Source of the DNA: Leucocoprinus leucothites
Lineage: Eukaryota; Basidiomycota; Agaricomycetes; Agaricales; Agaricaceae
Assembly (NCBI GenBank): GCA_013368445.1
Contig: JAACJO010000007.1
Coordinates: 1,674,001-1,738,000 of the forward strand
DNA length: 64,000 bases
Reading direction: 5' to 3'
The position numbers and the translations under genes are program-made. Every line of letters starts with the position of its first letter. The stretch's first letter is position 1. The notes under the pieces were generated by a model, which saw only the letters and a program-made list of their open reading frames with translations, searched no databases and had not been told where the DNA came from. Shown here piece after piece: positions 24,760 through 37,010 of the stretch.

Positions 24760-27700
24760 ATGGCCAGGCCACGAGAGGCTCCGCCACGTCTCCATATCCC
24801 CCCTTCACTCAATGCTCAGCAGCCCATTGGCGGACCGGGTATGTTCTCACCAGCTCTACCCACCGCGCTGCAGCAAGGATTCCACCCACCTTTCCCCGTA
24901 CATAACGCGATGCAGACTCCCATGCAGCCGTTTTTCAATGTCAATGTCAACCCTCCCCCACCACAAGCTCATAATAGACCGACCCATCACCCAAACTCTG
25001 CGAGCATGGCTCACTTGGCCGTTGCTGGTATTCATCCACCCAACGGGTTCCCCATGACCCCTGTCAGTGGCGCTCCTGGTGGTGGTCACTTTTCACGGCC
25101 TTCGCTCATGTTGGGTCCTGGTCAACTCCCGCCGTTCCCCCACCGACGGAGACAACCTAGTATTGGAGGTCCCCCCAAGGCCGTACTGGGCGGTCCTGCG
25201 CGTAAATTGAGTCCCATACCCCCGGGAGCTTCTATCAGCCCCGCGCCACCCACTAAATTAAAAAAGGTGGTCGTTAATCTACCGAAGGAAACCATTGAGG
25301 GTGAAGATGGGTCCCCTCCAACACGACAACCGTGGGCTCGGTCACCTATTCCTCTACGTCCAGGCGAGGGGGAACGAAACGTGGATTCTGTTGAGCTTAT
25401 TACACGCGAAGTTTATCCCCCAGATGCTTGGAGGCGTATGATGCCCGAGGTTGTGGACGTGTTTTTGCCTGGAAAAGTGCGTTGCTATGCTTTTTCGGCG
25501 CTAACGTGAAGGTTTACTTAATTTTACTTACATACGTGATTATGAATAGGCGGCTTGGGATGAGATGAAGCAACAAGCTATGGAAGAAAAACTGGAGAGA
25601 CTGGGTGTGGAGCGTGGATCGGGAAGCAATGTTCCTCATATATTCGCACCTCATGCTCGGGCTGCCTCGGTAAATTCCTTTCTTCCCCAAAACGTGTTTA
25701 TTGTATCAATAATTTTCCGTATTAGGTCTCCAGTCCCGCAGACCCCAACATTCTACTCTACAAGCTTAACCAACTTCAGCGGTCGAGAGAAGGGTCAACC
25801 CTGAATTCCTTAAACGCCTCGCCTCAGCCGCCATTCGGGCTATCGCCTTCACCCGGAAACAGATCTACCCCTAGTTCTACCTTCGCCCCACCTCGACATG
25901 GCCATACCATGTCGTTAGCGCCTGGGTATCTCCGGTCCCCTTATGAGGAGGCATCATCAAATCCCTTTGGTCACGATGCGCTTTTGGGCCACGATCAACC
26001 ACAGCCAGGTTCACCTTACTTATTGGAAAATGCTCCGCCTGTTCAGATCAGAACGAATTTTTTCACGAACGCCCCACCGCCACCTCTATCCGCCGTTCAG
26101 CCACCGGAGAATCGACCAGACTTTATTAGAGGGTTTGGCTTAGATATTCCAGAGGAAGAGGAACCAGAAGAGGAAGAAGTGCAACAAGATGACAGACAGA
26201 ATGAATCTGATGGTGATGTCACTCAGGATATGGATATTGATGAGGATGGTGAGCAGGCGAACCGCAGCCTCAGCCACCAAACCTCGCCTTTCCAGAGCAA
26301 GAGTCACTCAAGACATGTATCGAAGTTTTCAACCCATTTGTCACTTGGATCGTTCGGAGGTAGTGATCTCGCGCCATCGATTTTACACAAGGGTGGCCAA
26401 GATAGCCTGGATGTCCAAGAGGAAATCGAAAAGGAAGCAAGCCACGTTGCAACGGACGATGTTGGAGAATGGACCGCAACGGACTCATCTGATTATGAAG
26501 AGGTAAGAAGCGTGATGTCATCAGCTCTCCTGCCCTCAACTCATCCACTATATATAGAGCATCGGCGAGTGGTCTAATCCTTCTGACGAGGAGAGGGCCC
26601 GCCGGGAACGTATTGAGCGCCGGTTGCGTCGCCGTGCTGCCAAACTCAATCTTGACAAGCCTAGGAGGATCCCCAATTTCCCTCGTCCCCCAGATATTAC
26701 TGCTGGACTGCCGTCGCTCACTAGAGAGGGGGACATGGTCTCCAACCCCAGCGAGGAGAACCTCATGCTCGGTCATCAGCCTCCGTACATCGGGGTTGAC
26801 CCAGCATATCTCTCTCCTGGCAGATCATCCCAGGTGTTACCACATTCGAGGAGTGGCTCGGCGCCTTACTCGGTACATGATCCTGCTCAAGCCCATTCGC
26901 GCACTCCTTCAGAGGAAAACTTTGTCTATCCCGCAGCTGAAGAGACGTATCATGAAAAGCAGATCTCGCTCAGCAAACGTGATCTCAACCCGTTCGCAAA
27001 ACCATTCGTTTTCGGTGGACCTCTTGCGTCTTCATCGCCTATCAGAACACCCAATGATTCCGTGAGCCATAGCAGGGCCATCTCGTTCAGCAGTAAACCT
27101 CTCAATGTGTCAGCGCCCGAGTTCAAACCTGGCAGTGGAGGATTTACATTCCGCCCACCACCTGGCGTTCCTCAAATGCCGATTCCAGTTACTGCATCTC
27201 CGTTCCCCAAGTCGTTGCCACCGCCACCCAGAGATAAAGAGGAGAACTCACCGTTTTACACCCAAGGTCGTGAAAAAAGACAGAGACGCGGATCGACGGC
27301 TTCGATGGAGGAAGGGGATAGTATGGCTTCGTTTAAATTCCCTCGCGACGTGGATTCGCCTCGTGGTGCTGCTATGAAACGATCGACCTCGTACTCTGGA
27401 GCACATAGCAGTGTCAACAACCATGGCAGCATTAATCGTGATTTGAATCCATCGGCGGAACCGTTTACTTTTGCTGGGTTCTCTGCTGTGGCGAGACTTC
27501 CGCATATCGATCCTGTTCCGGCTAAAGAGCTTGCTTCGCCTGAGGAATTGACGTTACAGGGCGAGATGTCGAGTAAGGCGAAGGGCGTGTTGGATGTGGA
27601 TGTGGACGCAGAAGGTGATGATGAGGGTGACGGACAGGAATTCAGTGCCCCGTCGAGTGCGAAGAAACGAGCGCCTATCCCGTTGGATTTCAAGCATCCT

Positions 27701-30700
27701 GTTGGGTCGAATAATACTGTTCCTGCTGGACTGTTCAAGGCTTTAGCGAATGAGGATAGGACGAGGAGGACTGTGAGGTCGAGGTTGAGCTCGAGGGAGA
27801 TCTTTGAGCCGTTCCGGAAGCCTTCGATGGATGATAATGACGTTCCGGCCATCTCGCATGCTCGTGCGCAGAGACATACGTTTGGATCGAGGGACCATAA
27901 AGCCGGAGGCTCGATTTCTGACGATGATGTCTTTGGAACGAATAATCATCATCATTCACGTCGTCGTTCGTCTCTTCCTGACAATTTGGCGGATCTATCG
28001 TCGGTGTCGCAGGATTCTGTTCCCGCCATGGACCTTACGAGTAAGATGGAGTTACATCGTATTGAGCATGTCATTGGAGAGATCTTGGAGGTCAAGTTTG
28101 CGGAGCTCAGGAAAGAGATTGCGCAGAATGCGGCTAGGAATGGATCGACGCTTAACCCGAACACCGAAGCACAGATTGCAGACGTGATCTCGTTGTTCAG
28201 GACGCAATTACAAGAGTCTGCAGCGAGAAGTTTGGAAGACGCTCAGATGGATGCAAGAGGAGAGATGGACTTCCAGCTTATCAGGGATGTAGTGGAGGAG
28301 GGACAGAAGGAACTGTTGTCTATTGTTAGACACGAGCTGAGCGGTATCACTGCTGGATATGGCGGAGGAGGGATCAAGAGCATGCAGGACATTCAGGGTA
28401 TGATGGAGGGTATTGGAAGTAGAGTTATTGGTGCTATTCGCGAGTCGATTTCGGATTTGGGTGCAAGGCAGGAAGCTATCGCACATGCTGCACCGGCAAG
28501 AGAACGCGATGCTCTCGTCGACAAGCTCGCTACCGCCCTTTCACCTATGCTTTCCTCTATCCGGAATGAACCCCTCGATTACGAGTTCCTCACTAACCAA
28601 CTCGCTCAAGCTGTCAAACCACACATTACGCAACTTATCGACTTGGCTTCGGACAAGAGGGAAACAGCTGGACTTATTGTCGAAAACTTGTTGCCTCTTC
28701 TTCCGTCTATGAGGGAGCCTGTCGTTGATACCGATGCGATTACGTTACAGCTTATTACGGAGGTTAGGAAAGCGATTGCACCGATCGATGCGTTTGAGAT
28801 TAAGGAGCAGGTTGCAGATTTGGTGGTGGAGAGGTTGGATTCGAGGTTGGCGGTGAGGGATAAGGCATTTAGTGTTGAGACGATCGTGGGCAAGGTTAAT
28901 GAGTCTGTGGAGAAGATTTTGGCACCGTCGCAGGTTGTACCTGGGAAACTGGAGAGTTTGGTCGAGGCTCAGAATGAATTCAAGGCGACCCAGGAGGAGT
29001 TGGGTGTGGGTGTGAAGAAGGCTGTGGAGGTTGTTGAAGGGCTGCCTGCCAGGTTTGACGCTGGCCTGGAGGGTGTCGCGAGTGGACAGAAGGAGGTGTT
29101 GAGCAAGTTGGAGGTGATGCTCAATAAGCCGAGAGAGAAGGATGAGGATGTTTTGGAGGTTAAGACTTTGGTGGAGGCTTTGAACGCAAGTCAGAAGGAG
29201 GTGACTGAGCAAAACGGCGAGGCTTTGGCGCTGAGCAAGGATGTTTTGTCCAAGGTGCAGGCTATTCCGGATGCTGTTACCACTGCAACAGCTGCACTTC
29301 AAGCTGCATTGACGGATGTCATCAAATCTCGCGACTCGACAACCAAGGAGCTCGAGGACTTGCGCAAGGCCAATGCTGATTATCAAGTCCAACTTGCCAA
29401 AGCTCGTAGTGCTCATGGTCAAGTTCGCGTCGAGAAGGATGTGATGAGTGAGAAGCTTGCCGAGGTCGAGACTGAGCGTGAGCGGTTGCGCGTGCAGGTG
29501 AAGGATCATGAGAAGACGTCAGCGGCTAAGGCTGCTGAAACTTCAACGTTGGAGGCTAGGAATGCTGAGCTTGAGGAGGCGTTGTCCAAGGCTCTCTCTC
29601 GCTTGCAGGCTGCTGATGTGGCTAGTCAGTCGAGCACGGATCGGATTGCGGAGCTTGAGAAGTTCAATGTTGAGCTGGTTAATTCTAGGAATGATTTCGA
29701 GTCGAAGGTAACATTCTCAGAACACCCTCTATGGTGGCATTGTGTTGACTCGTACTTTTACTAGGTCACTACCCTGGAGATGCAGGTACAACTTGAAGCT
29801 CGCGAGAAGGATTCGACTACCCGTGCTCTCGAGGTCTTGCAGAAGCAATACGACGAGCTCCAGTCTCAGCAGACTCATTGGAACGAGCTACGACAGGCCG
29901 CTGAAAAGATTGACCTGTTGACGAATCTCATTGGTCAAGCGGACAACGAAGAACTGCAAGAGCTTCGTCGATACCGTGAACAAAGCAGGCTGTTGGAGGC
30001 CGATCATAACAACCTCCAGAAACGCTTCAAGGAACTCGAGAACCACTATAAAGCGACCGAGAAGAATCTCGCTTCGACGAGGCAGGCATTGACTCACCAT
30101 CAACAAAAAGTGACCGAGGTGGAGCATCGTGCAAGGGAGGCTGAGGGTCAATTGGAAGCTGTCCAGACGAAACTCGATCAGGCTGAACAGACTCATGCAC
30201 AGTTGGATGCGGACTATTCGCTTGTCAGGTTGCAGCTTGAGGAACGTGAGGCTGAGGAACGTGCTGCCAAGGTATGTTTTCCGCTTATTTGCGAAAGTGA
30301 AACCGATGCTGATGATTGATCTCTATAGGATCGTGAGGCCAGAATGCGGGAGACCATTAATGCGTTAGAGAGCAAAGTTCGAACGATACAAGCCGAACTT
30401 GAGAAGAGGGCTGCTGCTGCCAAGACTATATCTCCCATCCCCAACAATATCACAGCTACTCCCCCTGCTTCTACCACACCCAACTATCGCAACAATAATA
30501 CCACGACTACTAACGGATTCTCCCATACCCCATCTCGCCCTGATTCGCGTGCCAGCACAGTCCACACCAATCGCTCGGCCACACCTACAAGAAGAGCGTC
30601 AACCTACACGGTACCAAGTGTGACTGGCACTACCCCACCTCAGCCGTCAGTTTGGGATTCGATGCATGCCCCCCGTGGATCTGTCAAGCATCCTAGTTTG

Positions 30701-30874
30701 AGCTCTGTTCATGCGCCAATTGGACGATACCCGTCGAGTGTTGGTTTAGGCCGAGGGGGAGCGAGGAATGTGCCTTCGTATCGATCCAATCTTAACCCTG
30801 TTCGACAACCCTCCCCGGCTATGAGTGTTGCTTCTAATGCACCTACGCTGGGTGAAGATGGGTGGTGGGAGTAA
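24760..30874 (+). CDS. UPA2: Upa2-like multi-PAM2 scaffold protein of endosomal mRNA transport
   Basis: Six exons (24760-25476, 25550-25669, 25726-26502, 26558-29707, 29765-30271, 30329-30874) join in phase 0 to 1938 aa. The N-terminal third is Pro/Gly-rich and disordered, with an acidic patch near residues 380-430. Three PAM2-type motifs cluster at about 677-845: SKRDLNPFAKPFVF, SSKPLNVSAPEFKP and NRDLNPSAEPFTF. A helical region leads to a long coiled coil at about 1460-1790. A Ser/Thr-rich tail ends DGWWE. Ustilago maydis Upa2 has this same architecture: several PAM2 motifs that bind the MLLE domain of poly(A)-binding protein, a coiled coil for dimerisation, and a C-terminal GWW motif for attachment to shuttling early endosomes. 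I infer orthology from architecture, not from alignment. The start MARPREAPPR has a good context (CATCATGG). Confidence 0.8.
26972..27022 (+). other. PAM2-type motif 1 in UPA2
   Basis: This encodes SKRDLNPFAKPFVFGG. The LNxxAxxF core of the MLLE-binding PAM2 motif is present. It has Pro where Glu is usual before the Phe, and Phe where the terminal Pro is usual. Confidence 0.65.
27089..27130 (+). other. PAM2 motif 2 (canonical) in UPA2
   Basis: This encodes SSKPLNVSAPEFKP and matches the canonical LNxxAxEFxP pattern exactly. It is the best candidate here for binding the poly(A)-binding protein MLLE domain. Confidence 0.8.
27431..27475 (+). other. PAM2-type motif 3 in UPA2
   Basis: This encodes INRDLNPSAEPFTFA. 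It shares RDLNPxAxPFxF with motif 1, so the two are probably duplicates and may prefer a partner different from motif 2. Confidence 0.65.
30860..30868 (+). other. C-terminal GWW motif of UPA2
   Basis: Gly-Trp-Trp lies one residue before the C-terminus (GEDGWWE, stop at 30872-30874). In U. maydis Upa2 a terminal GWW is needed for endosomal localisation. Confidence 0.7.
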
Positions 30875-31436
30875 ATGATTTCCTCTTTGTCATTTCTTTT
30901 CATCAAAAAATCGACTGTTGCTTACACTCGACGTAATATCTTCTTTTTTCGATTTCTTTTCGTCTTTCTCTTCATATAGCTGTTGCATGACGATTGACAT
31001 TTCGTGGAACACAAATACCTTGGGTTATACCTAATACTTTTCCTTTGAAGATTTTTGGTCTCGTCGATAACCCTCAAGTCCCTCCTTAGGCTTGTTTTCT
31101 CTCATTTCTTCTTCTCTATCTCAGTACTTTGATCTGCTATCTTCACATATGTCGGCCCTCTCGTCTCACTAGTTTTGTACGTGATACCCCTCCAGCTCTC
31201 TTTTTCTTTTCTCGTTTTTCAAAATATCTCACATTCTATGGTCATTACTTGCATTGTACACTCGGGAATAGATTGCAAAAATAATACGGTGGATCTACAT
31301 TTGAGCCAGCAACGGAAACAAGAGGAAGAGTGTGAGTAACGTTATATACGTACAACACTGTGTATGTCGAGGGGAAAAGAAACGAGCAGATGTACATTGA
31401 GTGGGGAGAAGACGTATGTGTGAAGGATGGAAAGCA
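30875..31436. other. Convergent 3' region between UPA2 and KES1
   Basis: This 562-bp stretch lies between two convergent genes. It is T-rich on the plus strand (30880-31240), as expected of a 3' UTR and polyadenylation region. I see no gene in it. Confidence 0.6.
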
Positions 31437-33499
31437 TTATGCAGGTGTAACGATGTTGCTTGATCGGTTCTTCGAAGGGAAGAGCCAGTCTGTGACAAGC
31501 TGTCTTGCAAGCTTGGAGTCCGACGGAAGGCTTCATTGCAAAAATGTCAACCACTGAATGGTACAATGGAGAGAAACCACATACTTAATCTTGGGCATCC
31601 ACCGACCGTTACGTTCCTCAAAGAAGGTTTGAACGTGTTTAGTGCCAAGTTCTTCCATCTTCCTACGTTGCTCCCGCTGAGCCTCTTCTACAGCCATCTT
31701 GGCTTCTGTCGCCTTCTCCATATCTTTCGCAATGATTGCTTGAGTGAGGTTATACCATAATCTGAATGTCACGGGTTGGATTTGTCGCAACCAGGGACTT
31801 AAGGCGATCGAATGTCAACTTACCTTCTTGATTCATTACGCTCCTGCTGTGCCTCCGGAGGCACCCATTTCGGACACACGTTCTGACCTTCTTTGGCTAC
31901 ATCAAATAACACGCGCTTTTGGCCGGTCTGGTCGTGAGGAGATAGGTGAGACCCATATTACATGACGCCTGAAGGGGTTGTGGACCACACACCTTTGTAT
32001 TCTTGATATCCATAACATGGCTCCACCTCCCCGTTATTTCACCGATCTCGCAAGAATTGTGTCGTACACGACCAGCGATAGCATTGTATGTGCCGGAAAA
32101 GAAACCCTATAGTTATGATCGAAGGAATTAAAAAGGTGAAGGAAGAAGGTATGATGTCAGACAAGTGTATTTATTGTTTAGTGAGATTTGAGTTGCGGAG
32201 ATGGCATGCGGTATTTGGCAACTGGAGTGTAAAACGAGGCAAGCGCGCGTACCTTTGTTTTGAAATCTAGATCGCAGTATAAACCGTTCTTCTCGTTCTT
32301 AGCCATACATGTATCACCCAGTTCGAGGACCATTTTCCCGAACAGAATACCACGGGCGTACATGTTGGGCATGGTGACGACGTATTCTGTTGCAGGTTTC
32401 CGAACAGCCGAGCCCAGCGAACGACGTCATAGGATGATGAAACAGATAAAACAGAGTATAAATTGAGCTTCGGAAGGGATGTAGAGAAGAGAAATGTGAA
32501 CGCGCTTACCGCCGTCTTCTGGCCTTCCGAGAAGTGATACCCGATTCTCGCCTTCCATTGTCGTCGAAACACTGTTCCCGAGGAATTTTGACTTGGGGCG
32601 TAGTTCGCCTACGATGGCAACATTGTTTTCAGGTGAGGTGTAGAAAAAGGCGGAAATGGGCGGATGATGGGAAACTGCCAGGGGGAGATAAGAATGTGTA
32701 AGTTGCCGGAGTCGGTATGGCGGTGCAGGGAACGTGGTAGGTGCGAGGCATGGTGTAGGGGCTTACCTTGTTCAGCGATGTAGAAGCCCTGTGTACCATC
32801 CGCATAGTCGTAGCGACAGCGGAAGAACTCGCCAAGAACCGGATTGTACCTGATACATTGTAGACACTGTTGAGTGAGACGGAATCTCATAGACGGGAGG
32901 GCTCTTCATACGGTTTCTTTACACCTTTGGGCTTGATGTGCCACCCTGCGAGATAGTACTGAAGAACACGAACGAAACGCTCCTCCGGATCGTTACACTT
33001 TTCTGCACTGATAAACAAGGAAATCGACGGATGGGGTGTGAGCGGATGTGGCGAAGGACAGGGGGAAAATAGACGACGCACCCGAAAAGAAGATCTGGGA
33101 AAGCCATGAAGTCTGTGATTCGCTCGAGCATACTCCGTGGCTCAAGAACAAAAGTTGGGAATGTTACGCGAGAGAGATCCATGCCGACTCTGTATGTTGA
33201 AGAAGCGAGATCATATTAGTTCCGTGTTTGAGACGATGTGGTCGGTAGAAGTAGTGTGCTTTCCTAAGTTGTGAGATCAAGGATGTGATAATGGATCCTT
33301 CGTTCTCGTCTCTGTACATTGTGAACGTCAGTAGGGTCCCCAGGTGGACAATACAGGAGACAAACAGGATAGAAGTATCATCTGGCTCAGTGTCTGAGGG
33401 TGGTTTGTCGTCTCCATCCCTGTTCTCTGGGAGGGAGGGGCCGCGAGGTCTGACTGCGCGGGAGAAGGAGGAAGCAGTAGAGGAGAAAAGACCCATCAT
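31437..33499 (-). CDS. KES1: Oxysterol-binding protein, short Kes1/Osh4 type
   Basis: Kes1/Osh4 exchanges sterol and PI4P between membranes at the Golgi. I start at ATG 33499 (MMGLFSSTASSFSRAVR); a second ATG follows at 33496. There is no PH domain. Family blocks in order: SIITSLISQLR, VGMDLSRVTFPTFVLEPRS, GWHIKPKGVKKPYNPVLGEF, the signature EQVSHHPPISAFFY (spliced, about 32670-32780), ELRPKSKFLGNSVSTTMEGE, MPNMYARGILFGKMVLELGD and GRWSHVMDI. The C-terminus is EEAQREQRRKMEE...RNGRWMPKIN, then a last exon reading LPSDSKLARQLVTDWLF. The stop is TAA at 31439-31437. All introns are GT-AG except the second. That one must run 33263-33190 to restore LRVGMDL, and it begins with GA. Unspliced, the frame stops shortly after, near 33164. 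Confidence 0.9.
33190..33263 (-). other. KES1 intron 2 with aberrant GA donor
   Basis: Homology demands the join LR|VGMDLSRVTF. The acceptor (CATACAG) and a branch-like ACTAAT are normal, but the donor reads AG|GAAAGC instead of AG|GTAAGC. This is a one-base departure at the invariant second position. Confidence 0.7.
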
Positions 33500-33664
33500 G
33501 GTGGGCAGAGGCGAGATGGGATTAGCAGGAGGCAGATGGGCAGAGCGAGAGAGAATACGCCCGCAGGCTTAATTGATGTCATCCAAAACTCGTGATCTCT
33601 CCCACATAACACCATAATCATATGTATCATGACTACCTCTAGACAATCTCACACTCCTGACGAC

Positions 33665-36200
33665 TCAGAACACTATCTTTGTAGGACCCGTCGGTGCAAC
33701 TATATCGTCCCGGTAAAACGCCCCGTACACACTGTGCTCCTTCTTTTTGATCGTCATCGGGAACTTTTTCAGTGCCTCGTAGCTAAATCCACCTTCCCGC
33801 AGCACCTTGGCGAATTCTCCGGCAAGGGACCGCTCGTGATTATCTCCAGTAAAGAACGTGATCGATTTGCCACTCTTTCCGCCTCGTCCTGCAAAAAGTA
33901 AGGGGTGACAACCCAAGAAGAAGAAGATTGGCGTGCCAAGCAGAAGCCTCCTGTCAACATAGTTCATCAGGTGATTCAAGTTGTTCCAAGCACTCACCCG
34001 TTCGTCCGATACGGTGGATATAATCCTCAATCGTTAGTGGGAAGGTATAATTGATCACTGCGCTTACGTCTGGGATGTCTAATCCCCGGGCTGCTACATC
34101 CGTAGCTACCATAAGATTCGTTGTCCCATTTTTGAAGCTCTCAAGCATCTCCATTCGTGCATTCTGCGACATGTCACCGTGGAGTGCGCAGACTGCATAG
34201 CCTTGTCTCTGTAACATCTGTTCTACCCTTGATGCTTCTTTCTTGTAAAGTGCGAATACGAGTATCCGAGAATCGGTCGAACCGGCTTTGGCCGTCTTTT
34301 TGTGTGAAAGAGAACGAAGCGTTGCAAGTAATCGTTGGCTGGTGGGATATATTATGAGACGGTGTTGGATGAGCATGTTTAATACCACTTACTCTTTCGA
34401 TCGAGCGTCGTCAAAGACCTCGAGGATTTGCTCCACTCGGCTGTTTGCTGTTAGATCATCACTGCCTACTGTGACTCGAACAGGACTTCGCTGGAACGTG
34501 CTCGCTAGCCGGCGTACAGCCTCTGGCCAAGTTGCGCTAACTATGGGTTCACATTTAGGGGTCAATTCGTAAATTCTTCGGTGATTGAAACAATAGCAAT
34601 GCTCACACATCATTGTCTGGCGCTCCCCCATTGGTTTGGTGTTCGAGATGATATTCCTGATGTCGTTCTCGAATCCCTTATCCAACATACGATCCGCTTC
34701 GTCAAGTACGAGATAGTTGACCCTAAGAAATGGTATAACATCAGCTTGTCGGTTCATCAAAATTAAGTGGTTGTCAGATGAGTACCCGCTGAGATCGCAA
34801 GCCCCTTCTTGCATCAGATCCAGTATCCTTCCAGGGGTCCCGACGACAATTCTCGTAACCATCCCGTCCTTTGCTTTACTCGCGTTCTTCAACATTTTGA
34901 TCTGAGGGTCTTTAGGGACACCACCGAATACAGCGACACTGGCGATGCCAAAGGGTTTTCCGAGCGCGGAAAGGGTATCATGTGTTTGAATGGCAAGTTC
35001 ACGGGTAGGCGCGACGACAAGCACGGAGACTGTCGATTGAGTTTTGGATTTCGGTGGAGATTGGATGAGTCGGGAGAGTGCTGGGATGCCAAACGCAAGG
35101 GTTTTACCGCTGTTGAAGTTTTTTGAGACGTCCGTTTGTGATAGGGTAGATAAGCGCCTACTTACCTTCCGGTCTCTGCAATGCCAACGACGTCTCGTCC
35201 AGCCAACGCAGGCGGCCATGTACATGCCTGGATAGGTGAAGGCTCCTTGAAATTTGCAAACGTGCTTCGCAAACCATCAGGTATACTGAGTTGGTCAAAA
35301 GTAATGACTGGTGTTACGGGCACGTTGTCGAGGGTAGTAACCGTGATACTGTGCTTTTGGAGGAAAGCTTTTGCCTCGGAATCCGAAGGAGGAGCTACGG
35401 CCGAGGTTGAAGGTACTGGGGTAGATTGGGATTCGGAGGTTGGTGTCGAGGGCTCGGAATTCTCGAGTTTCCGTTTCTTCTTCTCCTTCCTGTCTTTCTT
35501 TGAAGATGAATCTTTGGCCTCGGGTAGAGGGTCCTCCACAGATTCAGCAGCTCTCTTCCTTGACTTTTTCTTCTCTTTTGACGAGGGACCTAACCTGAGT
35601 GTTACAAAACCCTTTGACTGAATTAGATTTACGCACCTTCCTGGCCGAGCTGATCGACGTTCGATCTCTTCTTCTTCTTTCTCTTTTCCTTGTCGTCGGT
35701 GTTACCGTCTATGATGAGCTGGAGTAAATAAAAGGGTAACAGCGACTGTAAATCGGGTATCTCACGAGATTCTTCAGTCTCTTCTTCCGCTTTACGTTTC
35801 CGTTTCTTTGATTTCTTCTCTCCAGACGGTATTGGTGCTGCTGGATATATTTAGAAAGGCAGAGTTTCCGAGGTATCTATACACACATTCAGAATCTACA
35901 TCCACAGTGTCAACATCTTTGACCGCAGGAGTAGTATTTTCCAATGAAGCCTCTTTTCCTTTTTTCTCCTTCTTTTCCTTTTTCCTCTGCCTCTTCTCTT
36001 CCTTGCGTCTCGCCTTTGCGTCCTTGGCCTCTACGGCACCATTTCCTAGTGACATATCAAGCAATGTTTCAATTGGCAATGCATTACTATGGCGAACCTT
36101 GGATTGGCGGAGGAACGCCAGTAGGGCTTAAATCCGATTTGGAACTGGACTCTGTGGACTCCGAGTCGTTTATTGTATGATCTGGAACATCGCGAGACAT
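33665..36200 (-). CDS. DBP3: DEAD-box ATP-dependent RNA helicase Dbp3
   Basis: This is a nucleolar helicase acting in pre-rRNA processing (ITS1 cleavage at A3 in yeast). I start at ATG 36200 ([15 protein letters not shown]). The first intron then joins VPPPIQ to [11 protein letters not shown] Lys/Glu-rich low-complexity N-terminus ([17 protein letters not shown]) is typical of Dbp3. Motifs in order: Q motif [13 protein letters not shown]; motif I AETGSGKT, formed across an intron near 35110-35170; PTRELA (Ia); TPGRI (Ib); DEAD in [14 protein letters not shown] (II); SAT in FSATWPEAV (III); [11 protein letters not shown] (IV); [14 protein letters not shown] (V); and HRIGRTGRGG (VI), across an intron near 33890-33990. 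The C-terminus is [14 protein letters not shown]. The 3' end lies 165 bp upstream of the KES1 start on the same strand. Confidence 0.9.
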
Positions 36201-37010
36201 GGTGGACCCAACAACGGATCAGCGAGGGCCGCAGGGTACGGTTCGTTTAAGATACAGTATGTCGAGGTCGAAAATGAAAATGAGGAAAAAACGTGATACT
36301 AAATCAGAGATCAATCTATATTTAGACTCGGCACTGTGGGCGGCTTTTCTTGTTTTCGGTGCGGCAGGGCGCTATAGGAATCCAAATGCCAAGTGGCTGC
36401 TGCTGCTGCGGCCGGTATTCGTGGCTCGGCGGTGCACTCGGGGCTACTTCGTACGCCATTTAGCTTGCCCCGGTGTGGATTGGGTTATCACTGCCTAGTG
36501 AGAATAAGTACCGAGGCATTGCGTGTGGGTTAGGCCTTGGCTGCCTTTGGCTTACGGCCAAGGGCTGACAGATATTGCTTGCCGCAGTTCTTCGAAGTCA
36601 GCAGTCAGCTGAGTATGTACATATTAATAACATGTCCATGAGAAGAACAGCCTCCTGGTGACAAGGGGCCAACTGATGAGCGTTTTGTTCTGGCTGATGT
36701 AATTGAATTCTCCTCGCGCTTGAGTGGTTACGGTCGTGAAAGACAAGAGATTCAACCACAGAGACTTTCTGTCTCCTCTTCATCGTCGACGACAACTTGC
36801 AGACCACTTCTATTCCTCTTACTTTTCACAACTTTCCTATCATTATCGCTAATTAGCGTCTGCCGCAGGTAGGGAGGACACGCCTGGCTGCACAGCATAT
36901 GATACTGACGCCAAGAACATCTGTTTCGTCCATACTTATACCCTACCCCGGAACTGCCGTCTTCTGTCCTTTCACCCACTGGCACCACAACTCAGGCGGT
37001 CTCTCCTTTA
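36201..37010. other. Divergent promoter region DBP3 / ADAM protease
   Basis: This 810-bp interval separates the minus-strand helicase from the plus-strand metalloprotease. The short frames inside are not conserved in anything I recognise. Pyrimidine-rich sequence at about 36940-37010 precedes the protease start. Confidence 0.55.

Noticed and set aside
27256..27852. 198-aa minus-strand ORF
   Set aside because: It lies wholly antisense within a UPA2 exon with confirmed frame, and has no motif.
28745..29509. 254-aa minus-strand ORF, Leu/His/Ser-rich
   Set aside because: It is antisense to the Glu/Lys/Gln-rich coiled coil of UPA2. GAG/AAG codons read backwards give CTC/CTT (Leu), which explains both its length and composition.
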